64,000 nt of DNA, from NCBI GenBank assembly GCA_030762935.1, contig CM060900.1, forward strand, positions 395,588,632-395,652,631, written 5' to 3'. The position numbers and the translations under genes were made by a program. The stretch comes from Hymenopus coronatus (lineage: Eukaryota > Arthropoda > Insecta > Mantodea > Hymenopodidae). Below, piece after piece: positions 12,953 to 24,084 of this stretch (position 1 is the stretch's first letter; every line of letters begins with the position of its first letter). The notes below the pieces were generated by a model. It was not told the DNA's origin and did no database searches. It saw nothing but the letters and a program-made list of their open reading frames with translations.

Positions 12953-13016
12953 TCCAGTGTCTAGCAATTATGTGGCACATTTTTACGCAGAGTATTTTCA
13001 CTTCGCGAACCGTCAC

Positions 13017-13069
13017 TCTGCGGTGCCATAATTAGTTAAAGCGGGCGTTAAATACTAAAAAAAAAAAAA
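13017..13069 (+). repeat. SINE family A 3' end with A tail
   Basis: Only the 3' end of the family is present (ctgcggtgccataattagtt, agcgggcgttaaatact) followed by 13 A residues. It lies head-to-tail opposite copy 2. Its downstream flank gctagacactgga (13070-13082) is the exact reverse complement of 12953-12965, next to the 5' end of copy 2. Confidence 0.8.
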
Positions 13070-13082
13070 GCTAGACACTGGA

Positions 13083-13953
13083 ATTATAAACAATGTGGAA
13101 ATTATTTCAACGGGAGGAGTACTTGTACGCTAATGTTCGTCTCTCTATTCTTGCTGATAAAACTGTGCAGCGAACTGCGGCGCCAGAACTGTTATTTAAT
13201 AAGGGAGTGAAAGATGAGGGGTGACCATAATTATGCTTCCATGACGATTGAGATTTAGATGGATTTGAGCCTTTACAATTTTAAACCGTGAATAAAAATC
13301 AGTTTGTTATACTTTGCTTATATTCGTTTCATTTCTCTCACGCAGTATTGATTATGGCTTCACCGGTAATAATTTGTTTTATACTGTCGAAATTACGTAA
13401 TTTATTCTACATACGTTGCAATTTATTATGCATATTATTATTTTCAATTAACAATAATAGTAATAACAAATTATTTGTCGTTCATCGGCATTCACTACAA
13501 GTACATTATTTCTATGCCACTTTAGACATGATACAAAGGTTTATAACCAGCTGCTGATATTACTAATAACCCTGGCAACGTCGCAATTAAAGTATATCCA
13601 GCAAGGAATCTACCCGAGCTGTTAAGTGCAAAGATCAGTGCGAGGTTATATAGCAAGCGATCACGTAGGCCAACTTATGGCGCTTCAGCTTATTATACTA
13701 CGTAACTATAAAGAACACATCTTCACCTAAGGGACATCTTTTCCTTAACCGCTCTGATTAGGAGTTACTGTCTTATAGTGTTTTTCATAAAACACAAAAA
13801 TAAACGTGACTGTTTTGGAGCCTGTGCTTGGTTAACACCTCTCCTCCTTTTAGCCTTTTCTCCAAATGGGACCCTTGCACTGAATGTTATTTTAACTCTG
13901 TTTAAAGAAAACACATACACACATACAGGTGTTAGGGATAGATACATATATAA
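13083..13953. other. No supported gene
   Basis: Frames at 13288-13557 and 13778-14059 are short, show no motif, and in the second case run into a transposon end. No gene is supported. Confidence 0.5.
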
Positions 13954-14516
13954 CCCTTTTAGTGCCAATCACGATCTAATCGTAATGGGATTTTCTTACG
14001 TTCCAGCAGGAAAGTCTGCGTACTTTCTACATCATAGCCATAGAAAAATGTTTTCTTGAGCGTTGCAGGGCTTTAGCTTTTCAGTCCAAAACGCTAAATT
14101 AGCTTCAAATTTAATTTCTCTAGCTGGTGTTTGTTTTGTTGGTTGAAAAATGGCGTCGGCTAGCAAAAGCCTATGAACCAAAGAGGAAATAGAGAGCTGA
14201 TGTTCGCGATGTATTAGAAGAAAGGGAATGATTTTGAGTTCTCAGATTTTTATGAGAGTGTTTCTGACATTAATGTAAAGAGGATAGGTGCATATTGTAG
14301 CTTCAGTGATAAAAATGCAGCAGATAACAGCGGTCCTCGTACGCATGCAAATAATCAGTGTGCTTATCAAAATGGATTTACGGAAGTGTAACCAGACGGT
14401 ACAGACAATGTGAATCAACCATTTAGCTACGCAGCAACACAAATACTAATTTGCAAAGTAATCTATGTTATATCTGTATGCTTTAGGTCATTTTCATTAT
14501 TAGTTGTATTATGCCG

Positions 14517-14571
<55 letters not shown>

Positions 14572-14940
14572 GATTATTTTCAGTTGCGGTTTACATGAAT
14601 TCATTTTTGTTTTAGTAAAGAAATAGCTGTAGTGTCATTTAATAAGCATAAATTTACTGTATAGTAAAGTTTTTGTATGTCTAATAATTGATTATTTTGG
14701 GTTTTTTATTTTATTTTAAAACTTACCTTTTTTTTTAATTTTTAAGAGTATTGAAGAGACTTCTCATCCATATAATACATATTATATAGTAGACAAATGG
14801 GTTTGTTAAAAAAAAACATTCTTCTGTCAATGTCATTTGGTACTCATTTTATGACTAATGATTTAATACCATGCATTCTGCTCTAAAATTGCTTGGCACT
14901 TTTCAGACAGAATTCAATTATCCAGATTGGCACTAAAGGG
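13954..14940 (+). mobile_element. Short piggyBac-like element with intact terminal inverted repeats
   Basis: The ends are inverted repeats: cccttttagtgccaatc at 13954-13970 and gattggcactaaaggg at 14925-14940, differing by a single T. The CCC start and TGCCA-type terminus are typical of piggyBac-like elements. The flanking tetramers, ATAA on the left and ATAC on the right, could be mutated TTAA targets but do not prove it. Inside, from 14150, a broken reading frame begins MASASKSL and continues across stops and a frameshift as TKEEIE and KKGNDFEFSDFYESVSDI. This acidic start is typical of piggyBac transposases. No catalytic region remains, so this is an internally deleted, non-autonomous copy of about 1 kb. 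A GT microsatellite occupies its middle. Confidence 0.6.
14517..14571. repeat. (GT)n microsatellite
   Basis: A pure GT run of about 27 units inside the piggyBac-like element. Confidence 0.95.
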
Positions 14941-14944
14941 ATAC

Positions 14945-17580
14945 TGAGTATCCACTTCGGTGTATTAGTTGCCTTTTCTCCTCCTCTAACAGTTTTCTAA
15001 CCAGCCAATCAACCACATAATTTGTTTCCTGGTGTGTTTCTCATGGTCTTAACTGCGTGGCAAGAGAACAGCGTCTGTCAATATAAACTATCCGTTTTTC
15101 TTCCACATTTTTGCACCTCAAAACGTGACCTGCTGAACTAGATAGCGTCAGAAAGCATTCAAACTCAAACCAATACAACATACCTTATAAGGACGCCCAA
15201 TCAAGGTTATGCCTTCCGGACCGCGATCTCAGGGAAAATAAACATGTGTGTACCACGCCTACTTGGAGGGTTAACTAAGCTGAAAGCCTAATTATCTTGA
15301 TAATTAAGGGTATAAGTCCACAAATGAAGCAAATATTAGTGTAGTGGTGTTCATTATACTGTTTTGATTACCAACACAAATATCTGAGCGTATACCCCTA
15401 ATAACCTGAATTTCAGTTTCACGTCACAGCATTCTACATGCCTAGTCTTACACTGTTATTCACAAAATGAAATTACCAGACATGTTTCAGTTACAGTTTA
15501 AATATAAATAATGTTCAGAAAGCGATAGTATATCTATACCTGTAATTCTTCCGAGCTAGATTGCTAATTACTCATAATGAAATCTCAGGAGGGACTTTCA
15601 ACATTAGAAATCTTTCATTGCATATATTTAAATTTTGGCTGCAAAAACATTGACGGCTATCGATGAAACTTACACAAATTAACAGGCATAGAGCATTCAA
15701 TATATATTATACCCTACAGAATAGCCAAATATGTTAACTGTGCCCAGATTTAGGTGCATGTTTTACTTTTAATACATTTGGAGTCTAACTAGCAGCTGTT
15801 ATACTTTTATACATGTTCAACGCGTTTAACCAGGTAGTTGTGTGTATCTAGACGTGGACTGAAATGCGTACTGCCTAGATTGAAAAAACGGGACCTTTTT
15901 CAACAAAATAGTACAAGCACTACCACTTGCAGTTTGAAGGAGTATCTTTAGGGAAATTACTCCCCTCCTGATGGCTAAAACACCTGTGAACGAACTGTAG
16001 TAAGTTTGTTTGTAGACTAGCGTTTATTCAAACACTATTCTACAAATAAAAATGTCAGTTTTATATGTTACCTATTTAAAAATCACGTCCTAGCACTTTA
16101 TTCACATTCTCCATAAACGACTCATTTTTCTCTACAATATGAACCGTGGTATTCCTTTATTAGTGAACAGGATTAGAGAATTTCACGGTACAAGGGTATG
16201 TGGATGGCGTGAAAATGGTGGTGATAATTGGGATGCCTAGTTGACCACAATTCAGAAAGAGCGATCAGGAACGGAATGGACAAAGGAATGCCACAGAAAT
16301 ATCCAGAGGTGTAGTCGTGTTTGTGATCGGAATGTTGCATGAGATATGCATCGGTTTGTTTCATTTCTGACATTACATAGTCCCGTCAACAGCAGCAGTT
16401 TATGTTTTGTGTGACAGCTCATGTCACTTTGAGAAATGCGAGAAGCAGCTGGGTAATTGAATTGCACTGCAAACCACATTTTCATTATTTTTGACATTGC
16501 AAGGCACTTGAATTAAGCTGAAGTATGGCAATCTAAGAGTGATTCAAGTGGAAATCGACTAACTGAAACACTTTTACATTTGAAAAGTACATGCAGTTAA
16601 GCCAATTCCAGATTAGGGTACAAACATAAACAAACTTGTGTAGAGATTTGTTAGTTTTATTTAGTTTGAAAAAAGTTATACACTTGTTATTGAATGTTTT
16701 CAATGTTGAGCTACAGAAAAGCGTTTCATCTGAAGTATTGAATATTTTAAATAATGCACTTCAGTTTTTATATCTACAATTACTGAAGCCCTCCTGAAAA
16801 TATCAAGTTAGTAAGTTATCAAATGTGGTCAAAGGAGAATTTTGTTTATTGAAAACTGCTTAAAAAATATATTGAGAAAAACGGAATTTGAAGTTTAACA
16901 TGGTGCTTTAGCCAAATGGTAAAGAACGAAATAATCATTTGTACTTTTGAATTTGTTGAAATTAAATATAAGTTCGTTTGGTATGAAAGTACGAGGTGCA
17001 AGTACAAAATAATAATAATGCAAAAAAAAAAAAAAAAAAAACGGAACATCAAACACTTTATATATTTTTTGCCGATTTCTTACATAGCCTTCTACTGGAC
17101 TACAGTATGAGTGCATTTGGAAAAGGGCACCACTGTGCTGTTGACTTTCTCAATACTTGTGATTCGAGGGTAGTGAGGGGGGCAAGGTGATAGTGGAGAT
17201 GTAAAGTTGCATAAGTATTACTGATGTCTACATTTTGTTTAGTTTTCGGAAGCAACATCTCTCCAGATATTTTCTTTACCTGACTTCTGATGCCCCATCC
17301 ACTTGCTCCGTAACTGTTTAGTTTATCTTTCCACTAAACACTTTCCTATCTGGTCAATACATTGCCTTAAATGTCCTGTTTACTTTTGATTCCCTACACA
17401 AGGTTAAAAGAAGTGACATACATTTATAAAAGCCTGTGGTATACAGGAACGTCTGTTGCGGAAAACACTTCACAGTGAAATTATTTTAGCTTTATGCACT
17501 AGCAACACAGGATTCCGTCAAGGTGTTATCAGCTGTTCTATGGAAACAGTTGCTCTAGATGTGTTACAAAAAAACGCCAG
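14945..17580. other. No supported gene; poly-A run at 17022-17041
   Basis: Only short frames on both strands, several of them (16846-17190) created around a 20-base A run. No conserved motif or known repeat was recognised in this 2.6 kb. Confidence 0.5.
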
Positions 17581-17588
17581 CTTTTGTA

Positions 17589-19119
17589 CGAGGTGCACTG
17601 TTTATATTTGATGCCAAAAAACAAAACAACAACGTAATTTGTAGTTGAAAATTGCTTTATTGTTTCTCTAATTATTCTCCTTTAGGATCAATACACTTTT
17701 GCATGCGTTCCGACCATTAGCCTCAGCATGTTTTCCAATCTGCTTGATACGACTCCAAAACATGGTTTTGAACGCATCAACGCCTTCTGCCAACGAAAAT
17801 CGTTGTGCATGCATTTTACTCTTCATGTTTGTAAATAAAAAAAAACAGTCATTGGGTCCCAAATCAGGATGTAAGTGGATGGGTCATCCATTCGGTTTTT
17901 AGAATATTCAAATAGTCGGTTGTTAGACTAGATGTGGAGCGCTCGTTTTGTCTTGATGAAGAATGAACTCACGGCATTTGTTCTTTATTTTTTTTTTTTT
18001 TTTTTATGTTTTAGTCTAACGTCTTTTAATCCGGTTGGTCGTATCGGATGATGAACGAAACTGGTGAAATGATGCTCAAATGATCTCGGGATCCATAGAG
18101 CTTAAAGTTAATTGACATCAGTCTTCTCAGGATAAGGGAAAACCACGAAAACATCTTATCCGGGTAACTCAGCATAAGCTAGATTCGAACTCATGAATGT
18201 GCGGCAGACACGCTACCACCACACTACCTAGGCGGGTATTAATTTTGTTTCCCTATTTCACTGAAGATTTTAGGCAAACAAATGGTTGTGCACCTTTCAT
18301 AATTGACTGCTTTGCTGTAAAGGCAACGAAGTTTTTCTCAAAATAAAAAAAAAAATAAAAATAAAAACAGACGATCATTTGTTTCGAACTATTTCAAAAG
18401 CGAGCAGCTTTCGGTTGAATTTGGTTTATCTTGTAACACCCATACAGTCGACTGCTGTTTAGGTTTCGACTCATGTGCTTAGATCCATGATTTATTATTT
18501 GTTACAATCCTGTATACGTCTTTTGAACGCCACCATTTTATTTCTTGAGCATTTGTGTGCACCAATTGACAGTGAGCATCCTTTTGAGATCAAATTATGT
18601 GGGATCCAACGAGAGCAAACCTTTTTCACGGCTAAATGATCATACAAGGGTTTGTATATGCTGGCTCGGCTTGCCTCTATGTTACAGTAGAATGGCGATC
18701 TTGCACTATCAGATTTTGCGCAGCATCAATGTTTTCTGTCCCACCAACTCATTTTGAACGACCGTCAAGAATTTCTTCAGTGAGCGAACGGGGACCACGG
18801 TTTAACTCATACCAGCATTCCACAGCGGCAAAGGATGGAGCTTCATCGCCAAATGTAAGTTTCATGTTGAACAATGCACTCTTTTCTTGATAATCCTCGC
18901 CGAAAATCGTTATAAATCAGCGCACGAACATTTTTACGAGTTAATTCTTTTCGCTGAGACACAATTTTAAAGTCACTGTAAACAACGAAAATGACGCTCT
19001 ATTGACAAACTATCAGAAGTAGGTTAGGGTCAACAATGTCAAACTTCACAGTGGAAACACCAGATGGCACCTACAGCAATCAATGTTTCCAAGCATCAAA
19101 ATAAAAATAGTGGCTCTCG
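17589..19119 (-). mobile_element. Mariner element, decayed, with nested SINE (left copy)
   Basis: Terminal inverted repeats are visible: cgaggtgcactgtttatatt at 17589 and, reversed, its imperfect partner ending at 19119 (minus-strand cgagagccactatttttatt). Each is bordered by TA (17587-17588 and 19120-19121), the mariner target. The minus strand encodes a broken mariner transposase. In order it shows SQRKELTRKNVRALIYNDFR, LTFGDEAPSFAAVECWYELN, ENIDAAQNLIVQDRHST, VCSRWIPHNL-like and SKDVYRIVTNNKSWI segments, KQQSTVWVLQDKPN, then after the SINE a HQDKTSAPH block, and finally HPDLGPNDCFFLF. The first aspartate of the DD34D triad, normally in GDESWI, is lost (NNKSWI); the later two are still visible. 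Without the SINE the element is about 1.28 kb, the usual mariner length. Many stops and frameshifts are present. Confidence 0.88.
17988..18236 (-). repeat. tRNA-derived SINE, family E, inside the mariner
   Basis: The minus strand starts cccgcctaggtagtgtggtg, with A-box-like tggtggtagcgtgt and B-box-like gagttcgaatctagc, then a body through gttacccggataag, gatcccgagatcatttg and agactaaaacat, ending in an A run of about 18 (T run 17988-18005). Mariner coding sequence continues on both sides, so the SINE inserted after the mariner. Target-site duplication is not clear. Confidence 0.85.
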
Positions 19120-19330
19120 TATTACCCAAACGCTGTCCTCAGTAATAGTTCCTCTCAAAGGTGGTTCCAAAAATATAGCGCAATAAAAGCGTTTTGCTTT
19201 TCAGGCTAATAATTCTGAGTTCAGTGAAAAATCTTCAAGATGGCATTCACATGTATTAGCACTTTAACCAGGTGAAACCTCTCTTATGAGCTGGAATTTA
19301 ATCATCCCAGTTGTACAGGAAGGGAATACA
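18005..19330. repeat. Left arm of large inverted repeat
   Basis: This 1.33 kb segment (SINE E, the 5' two-thirds of the mariner, and about 210 bp of flank beyond it) is repeated as the near-identical reverse complement at 20109-21437. The deduced 84-codon antisense frame at 18636-18890 matches 20552-20806 almost residue for residue, differing only near its end. The inner boundary is agggaataca (19321-19330). Confidence 0.92.
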
Positions 19331-20014
19331 TTATTCGCACAATTTCTATAAATGCAGTACTGCCACAAATACAAAGATCTGACGGTTTCAGACACATTAC
19401 TTTCTCTACCAGTCCTGGAAATGAACTATTCTTAAAAAAATATGTGTTTATCTGCATCATGTTCATCCAAATAAACATTAACAGAAATGCCCTTATTATT
19501 TGCTTCCCTGTAAGTAGAAGATAAATAATGGAATACACTAGGCTAAAGAGATAGTGGCTTTCTTTTAAAGCTATGTGAACAACTGAAATGTAATTATCTT
19601 TACATGGCCAGAGGTAAACCAAGAGAGATAAGAAACGGATGAGGGCTTTGCGTTTCAGAAAAGTTTAAGCACTTTAAAGTTAGAACCAGGAATATATCAG
19701 AAATGTTTAGCTCTACAAAAAGTGGATATAACACAACTTATCTGTTTTAACGAGATTCTACATTTTTTGTGTAATACGGTTTTATCTATCTTAAGGGGTT
19801 TACCGGTTCTGCAAAAGTCATTCAGAAGGAGAAGGACTTTTGGGCTTTTCCCAAAATATTCCTGATCCATACTTGTTTGTCAAGTAAACAACTTTAATAT
19901 ACGGCATTTAAATCTAAGTCGTTACAGCCACATTTTAGAAAATCGACTACTACTACCACTACTACCACTAACACAACTACTACCACCGCCGCTGCCGCCA
20001 CCACCACTACAATT

Positions 20015-20094
<80 letters not shown>

Positions 20095-20108
20095 GTTGCT
20101 GCGTGTAA
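19331..20108. other. Spacer between inverted-repeat arms
   Basis: About 780 bp of single-copy sequence. The first 600 bp is AT-rich without recognisable genes; the minus-strand 106-codon frame at 19302-19622 begins in the left arm and lacks motifs. The last 165 bp is a CTA-rich microsatellite. Confidence 0.6.
19945..20094. repeat. (CTA)n microsatellite
   Basis: Impure CTA/CCA/CCG triplets from about 19945, becoming a pure CTA run of about 27 units from 20014. It abuts the right arm of the inverted repeat. Confidence 0.95.
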
Positions 20109-21437
20109 TGTATTCCCTTCCTGTATAGCTGGGATGATTAAATTCCAGCTCGTAAGGGAGGTTTCACCTGGTTAAAGTGCTAATACATGTGAATGCCTCA
20201 GCTGGTAGATTTTTTGACCGAACGCAGAATTATCAGCCTGAAAAGCAAAACGCTTTTATTGCGCTATATTTTTGGAACCACCTTTGAGAGGAACTATTAC
20301 TGAGGACAGCGTTTGGGTAATACGAGGGCCACTATTTTTATTTTGATGCTTGGAAACATTGATTGCTGTAGGTGCTATCTGGTGTTTCCACTGTGAAGTT
20401 TGACATTGTTGACCCTAACCTACATCTGATAGTTTGTCAATAGAACGTCATTTTCGTTGTTTACAGTGACTTTAAAATTGTGTCTCAGCGAAAAGAATTA
20501 ACTCGTGAAAATGTTCGTTCGCTGATTTATTACGATTTTCAATGAGGATTATCAAGACCAGAGTGCATTATTCCACAAGAAACTTACATTTGGCGATGAA
20601 GCTCCATCCTTTGCGGCTGTGGAATGCTGGTATGAGTTAAACCGTGGTCCCCGTTCGCTCACTGAAGAAATCCTTGACGGTCGTTCAAAATGAGTTGGTG
20701 GGACAGAAAACATTGATGCTGCGCAAAATCTGATAGTGCAAGATCGCCATTCTACTGTAACATAGAGGCAAGCCGAGCCAGCATATACAAACCCTTGTAT
20801 GATCATTTAGCCGTGAAAAAGGTTTGCTCTCGTTGGATCCCACATAATTTGATCTCAAAAGGATGCTCACTGTCAATTGGTGCACACAAATGCTCAAGAA
20901 ATAAAATGGTGGCGTTCAAAAGACGTATATAGGATTGTAACAAATAATAAATCATGGATTTAAGCACATGAGTCGAAACCTAAACAGCAGTCGACTGTAT
21001 GGGTGTTACAAGATAAACCAAATTCAACAAAAAGCTGCTCGCACTTGAAACAGTTCGAAACAAATGATCGTCTGTTTTTATTTTTATTTTTTTTTTTATT
21101 TTGAGAAAAACTTCGTTGCCTTTACAGCAAAGCAGTCAATTATGAAAGGTGCACAACCATTTGTTTGCCTAAAATCTTCAGTGAAATAGGGAAACAAAAT
21201 TAATACCCGCCTAGGTAGTGTGGTGGTAGCGTGTCTGCCGCACATTCATCAGTTCGAATCTAGCTTATGGTGAGTTACCCGGATAAGATGTTTTCGGGGT
21301 TTTCTCTTATCCTGAGAAGACTGATGTCAATTATCTTTAAGCTCTATGGATCCCGAGATCATTTGAGCATCATTTCACCAGTTTCATTCATCATCCGATA
21401 CGACCAACCGGGTTAAAAGACTTTAGACTAAAACATA
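20109..21437 (+). mobile_element. Right arm: inverted copy of flank, truncated mariner and SINE E
   Basis: Read on the plus strand it repeats the minus-strand order of the left arm: flank (20109 to about 20319), mariner inverted repeat (tacgagggccactattttta, about 20319), the broken 5' part of the transposase, and SINE E (21206-21437). The copy stops exactly where the SINE 3' end stops (agactaaaacata). The mariner 3' part and its second terminal repeat are missing, and the long A run of the left copy is absent. The antisense frame at 20552-20806 is a by-product of the mariner sequence. Confidence 0.9.
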
Positions 21438-21559
21438 GTAGTAGTAATTTTCTTTACTGTTGCATAATTTTATACTGAGAACAACGTAACTAATTCCCTA
21501 TTCTTTGAAAACTTATATTTGATTGCTGCATTTTTTACATAACACTGTGAATATGATAA

Positions 21560-21845
21560 CAAAGTAATCCGTTGTCGCCACAGGTCGCAAGGGCCTGTAG
21601 CTGCCACCCTCACTGCCGGCCTCACGCCCACTTAGGCACGGCAGACAATCGTTACAGGGAGGTGATATGCCCATCATCTCCGTGTCGCAAAGTTGGCTGA
21701 ATGATTCAGGATAGCTATCCATCCAGCTCCTCATCCTCCTTGCGATGTTATTTGGCAAGGATCTTATACCGGATTGAAAATCCTGACCCCGATGGTTGGG
21801 ATTGAACCTGAGCGCATTCCGTACCCGAGAAGTAGAGGTCCACAT
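21560..21845 (-). repeat. Possible tRNA-derived SINE, family G
   Basis: On the minus strand tctcgggtacggaatgcg is followed by a consensus-like B box (caggttcaatccca) and a GC-richer body running to about 21560. A 110-codon minus frame crosses it but starts inside the tRNA-like head, so I treat it as repeat-internal. Only this copy was recognised. Confidence 0.5.
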
Positions 21846-21857
21846 TCATGCCTACAG

Positions 21858-22052
21858 CGCTAGATCCCAGGCGATCGCATGTAGGATTTGTAGCGCACAA
21901 AGCGGCTCAGGAGTGGGTTTTCTCCGGCTTCTCCGGTTCCCCCACCATCGCATTTCACCGTGGCTCCATCTTCATTCCATGTATGATCAGTGTCATCGTC
22001 TGCGGTGCCATAGTAATAAAAGCGGGCGTTAAATACTACAAAAATAATACGG
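21858..22052 (+). repeat. tRNA-derived SINE, family A, copy 4 (5' truncated)
   Basis: Begins near the B box (gatcccaggcgatcgcatg) and continues through the shared body (ctccggttcccccaccatcg, tccatcttcattcc, ctgcggtgccatagtaata) to agcgggcgttaaatactaca and an A-rich end. Three overlapping short frames here are SINE-internal. Confidence 0.82.
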
Positions 22053-22094
22053 TGCAGGCATGGGAATATAACAGAAGTTAAGAACAAATAATAG

Positions 22095-22380
22095 GAGCCA
22101 GGACACCAACTGCTGCTGTACCTGTACTACGAAACCACCTTTCCGAGGTCGCAGGTTCAAAACCTGAGGAGGACGAAGCACTTTTTCGAGAAAAATCCTT
22201 TGCATGTCTTCCTTCGGAAGGTAAGGAAATCCGCTGGTACCGTTTATTAGGTTTAGCATCCTAATTCGATAAAGAGGCCTCTGAGAGGAATTCCCGATTT
22301 TGCACTGCCAATATAGAATGCAACGCTAAGAGCCATGGCAATTAAGAAGCGTCCATAAATAAACTTCATTTTATGTTACC
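22095..22380 (+). repeat. tRNA-derived SINE, family B, copy 3
   Basis: The head has B box gcaggttcaaaacctg. The body shows catgtcttccttcggaagg, ggtaccgtttattaggttta, aaagaggcctctgag, aatatagaatgcaacgc and agcgtccataaataaac. It follows family A copy 4 within about 40 bp. Confidence 0.8.
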
Positions 22381-22389
22381 CTAATCACA

Positions 22390-23170
22390 GCTTGTATTAC
22401 TTTCATTGATGCTTATGCAAACGCTTCTGCCTCACGTAGTTCACAACTACTGAAAGGTTTTAAAATCATATCACCTAGAAATCCGATGACTTTCCCTATA
22501 TCTCGGTAACAAAATATTGTTAAAATTCCTATTCTTCTATCTACTTCATGCTAATCGAAATAATCATTAGCAGAAACGTTCTTATTACTTGCAAGGTTTA
22601 GCTCAAAAATGGTCAACTCCGCAAAATCATGTATGTGACATAAATTGTGTATTTTAACAAGATCTACATTTTTGATTCTAGGTTTTGTTTGTCTCTTGCA
22701 GTTTACTAGTCATGCAAAATTCAGGTAAAAATTCCACAAATCGTCTTGAGAGGCTATTTCCAGAAATTTCAGGTTACATACACTACTGTATACGTGAATA
22801 TCTGTAATATACGGTATTTTAATGAAAATTTTTGCAGCCATTTTTGAGAAAAACAGAACTATAAGAAGTTTACCAAGAAAAGTGTAGTTTGTGGTGGGGG
22901 AATTTTCTTGCAAATCTTCCTGCCGCATCCCTGTAAGATAATAAACCTAAAAACCAAGTTTTGTATTAAACCGTTTTTAAAATTTTGAGGTATACTGTCC
23001 AAAGGCACACACGCGGACCTTTATCTAAGAATGCTTTTTTGAACTCAGCAAGTTTAAGTTAATGCCAACCGGGTTTAAAGCTTATCTTGAATCACGTATT
23101 AATCCTTAAGCATTAAGCGATATCGGGAACCGCTCAGCTGTATTTACCGGAGGATCATTTACGTATTATG
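22390..23170. other. No supported gene
   Basis: AT-rich; the 72-codon minus frame at 22710-22928 has no recognisable motif. Confidence 0.5.
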
Positions 23171-23177
23171 TCAGTCT

Positions 23178-23425
23178 TCCTCGTGGTCCAGGGGTAACGT
23201 TCTGGATTTGTTCGTAAAAAGTCTTAGCATTCCGTCCCTCGGAAGGGAAGTAAAGCTGGTGGTCCCGATTTACGGCAGGTAAAGGAACCTCAAGCCTGGC
23301 AAAGAGGTCTCAGGGTAAAACTAAGCGGACCTTCACATCCACTGAGGAACGCTAAGAAGTTCAGCAGATGGAGAGCAAATGGAGAGCGTCCATAAACAAA
23401 ATTAAATTTTATTTTATGTTACATT
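23178..23425 (+). repeat. tRNA-derived SINE, family B, copy 4
   Basis: A shortened head (cgtggtccaggggtaacgtt) leads into the family B body: cttagcattccgtccctcgg, aagtaaagctggtggtcccg, aaaggaacctcaagc, aaagaggtctc, actaagcggaccttcac, and agcgtccataaacaaaatta at the 3' end. Confidence 0.82.
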
Positions 23426-23619
23426 ATCCATTTTATTTACCATTTCTGTAGACAGGCTGAGTTAAAACTTATGTAAAGCGATAACAAATATGTAAAAGAA
23501 AATGCGAAGTATTCCAGTACGTTACACAAGCATTCGAGACCATAATTTTCCAAAATGGCATCGCGTTTTAGGTATACTCAAAAAAATATGAAACAATAGA
23601 AAAACGCATCAACACTAAG

Positions 23620-24080
23620 CGGTGCCACGGCGGTTCGATTCCCGTGGCTGATCTTCCTGATCCATGGGATATCTTCGGGGCTTTCCCCTGTCTGCCAGGC
23701 GAACAGATCCCTAAATTTGCAGTCCATCATTTCCTGTTCCCATGCCCTGCCTTGTCATCTGTTTCAGGGTTGCAGGATCAGGCGACACAGCTCGACGGTT
23801 TGCGTCTGGATGTTGTCCCTCGCACTGAAGAGGTTTACTCCTGACGTCGTCACCGTACCGCTCTATCGAGACTCTCCTGTTAATACTTTTCGGCTTCATC
23901 TCTTCGGAGAGCCCCAGAGGCTCGGATGTGGTGGTTTCGGCCCGGGCATCATCAGAGCCGTTCAGTTTTTAGTCGTCAGGGTCCCGTCGTCATATGTATT
24001 TGACGGTCTATCCCCTTATATCTCACTCCCTGGGGTAAATAAATCCTAAAGGGTCCCAAGGGCTTGAATATCTACTAATG
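23620..24080 (+). repeat. GC-rich repeat-like island with tRNA-like B box
   Basis: A compositional island much richer in GC than its surroundings. It starts near a perfect B-box-like cggttcgattcccgtgg and ends near cctggggtaaataaatcc. The overlapping frames at 23644-23844 and 23717-24049 show no domain. The block cggggctttcccctg resembles caggggctttccgtgg in the SINE-like region at 55.6 kb, so a shared SINE family is possible. Coding is not excluded but not supported. Confidence 0.4.
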
Positions 24081-24084
24081 ACTG

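Noticed and set aside
12735..13016. 93-codon minus-strand frame, and the similar frame at 21513-21845
   Set aside because: Both lie in SINE or SINE-like sequence with tRNA promoter boxes and show no protein domain.
18636..18890. 84-codon frame present twice (also 20552-20806, opposite strand)
   Set aside because: In both places it is antisense to the mariner transposase; the duplication is explained by the inverted repeat.
23717..24049. 110-codon frame in a GC-rich island
   Set aside because: It follows a tRNA-like B box and has no recognisable domain; two other overlapping frames are equally open, so composition explains it.
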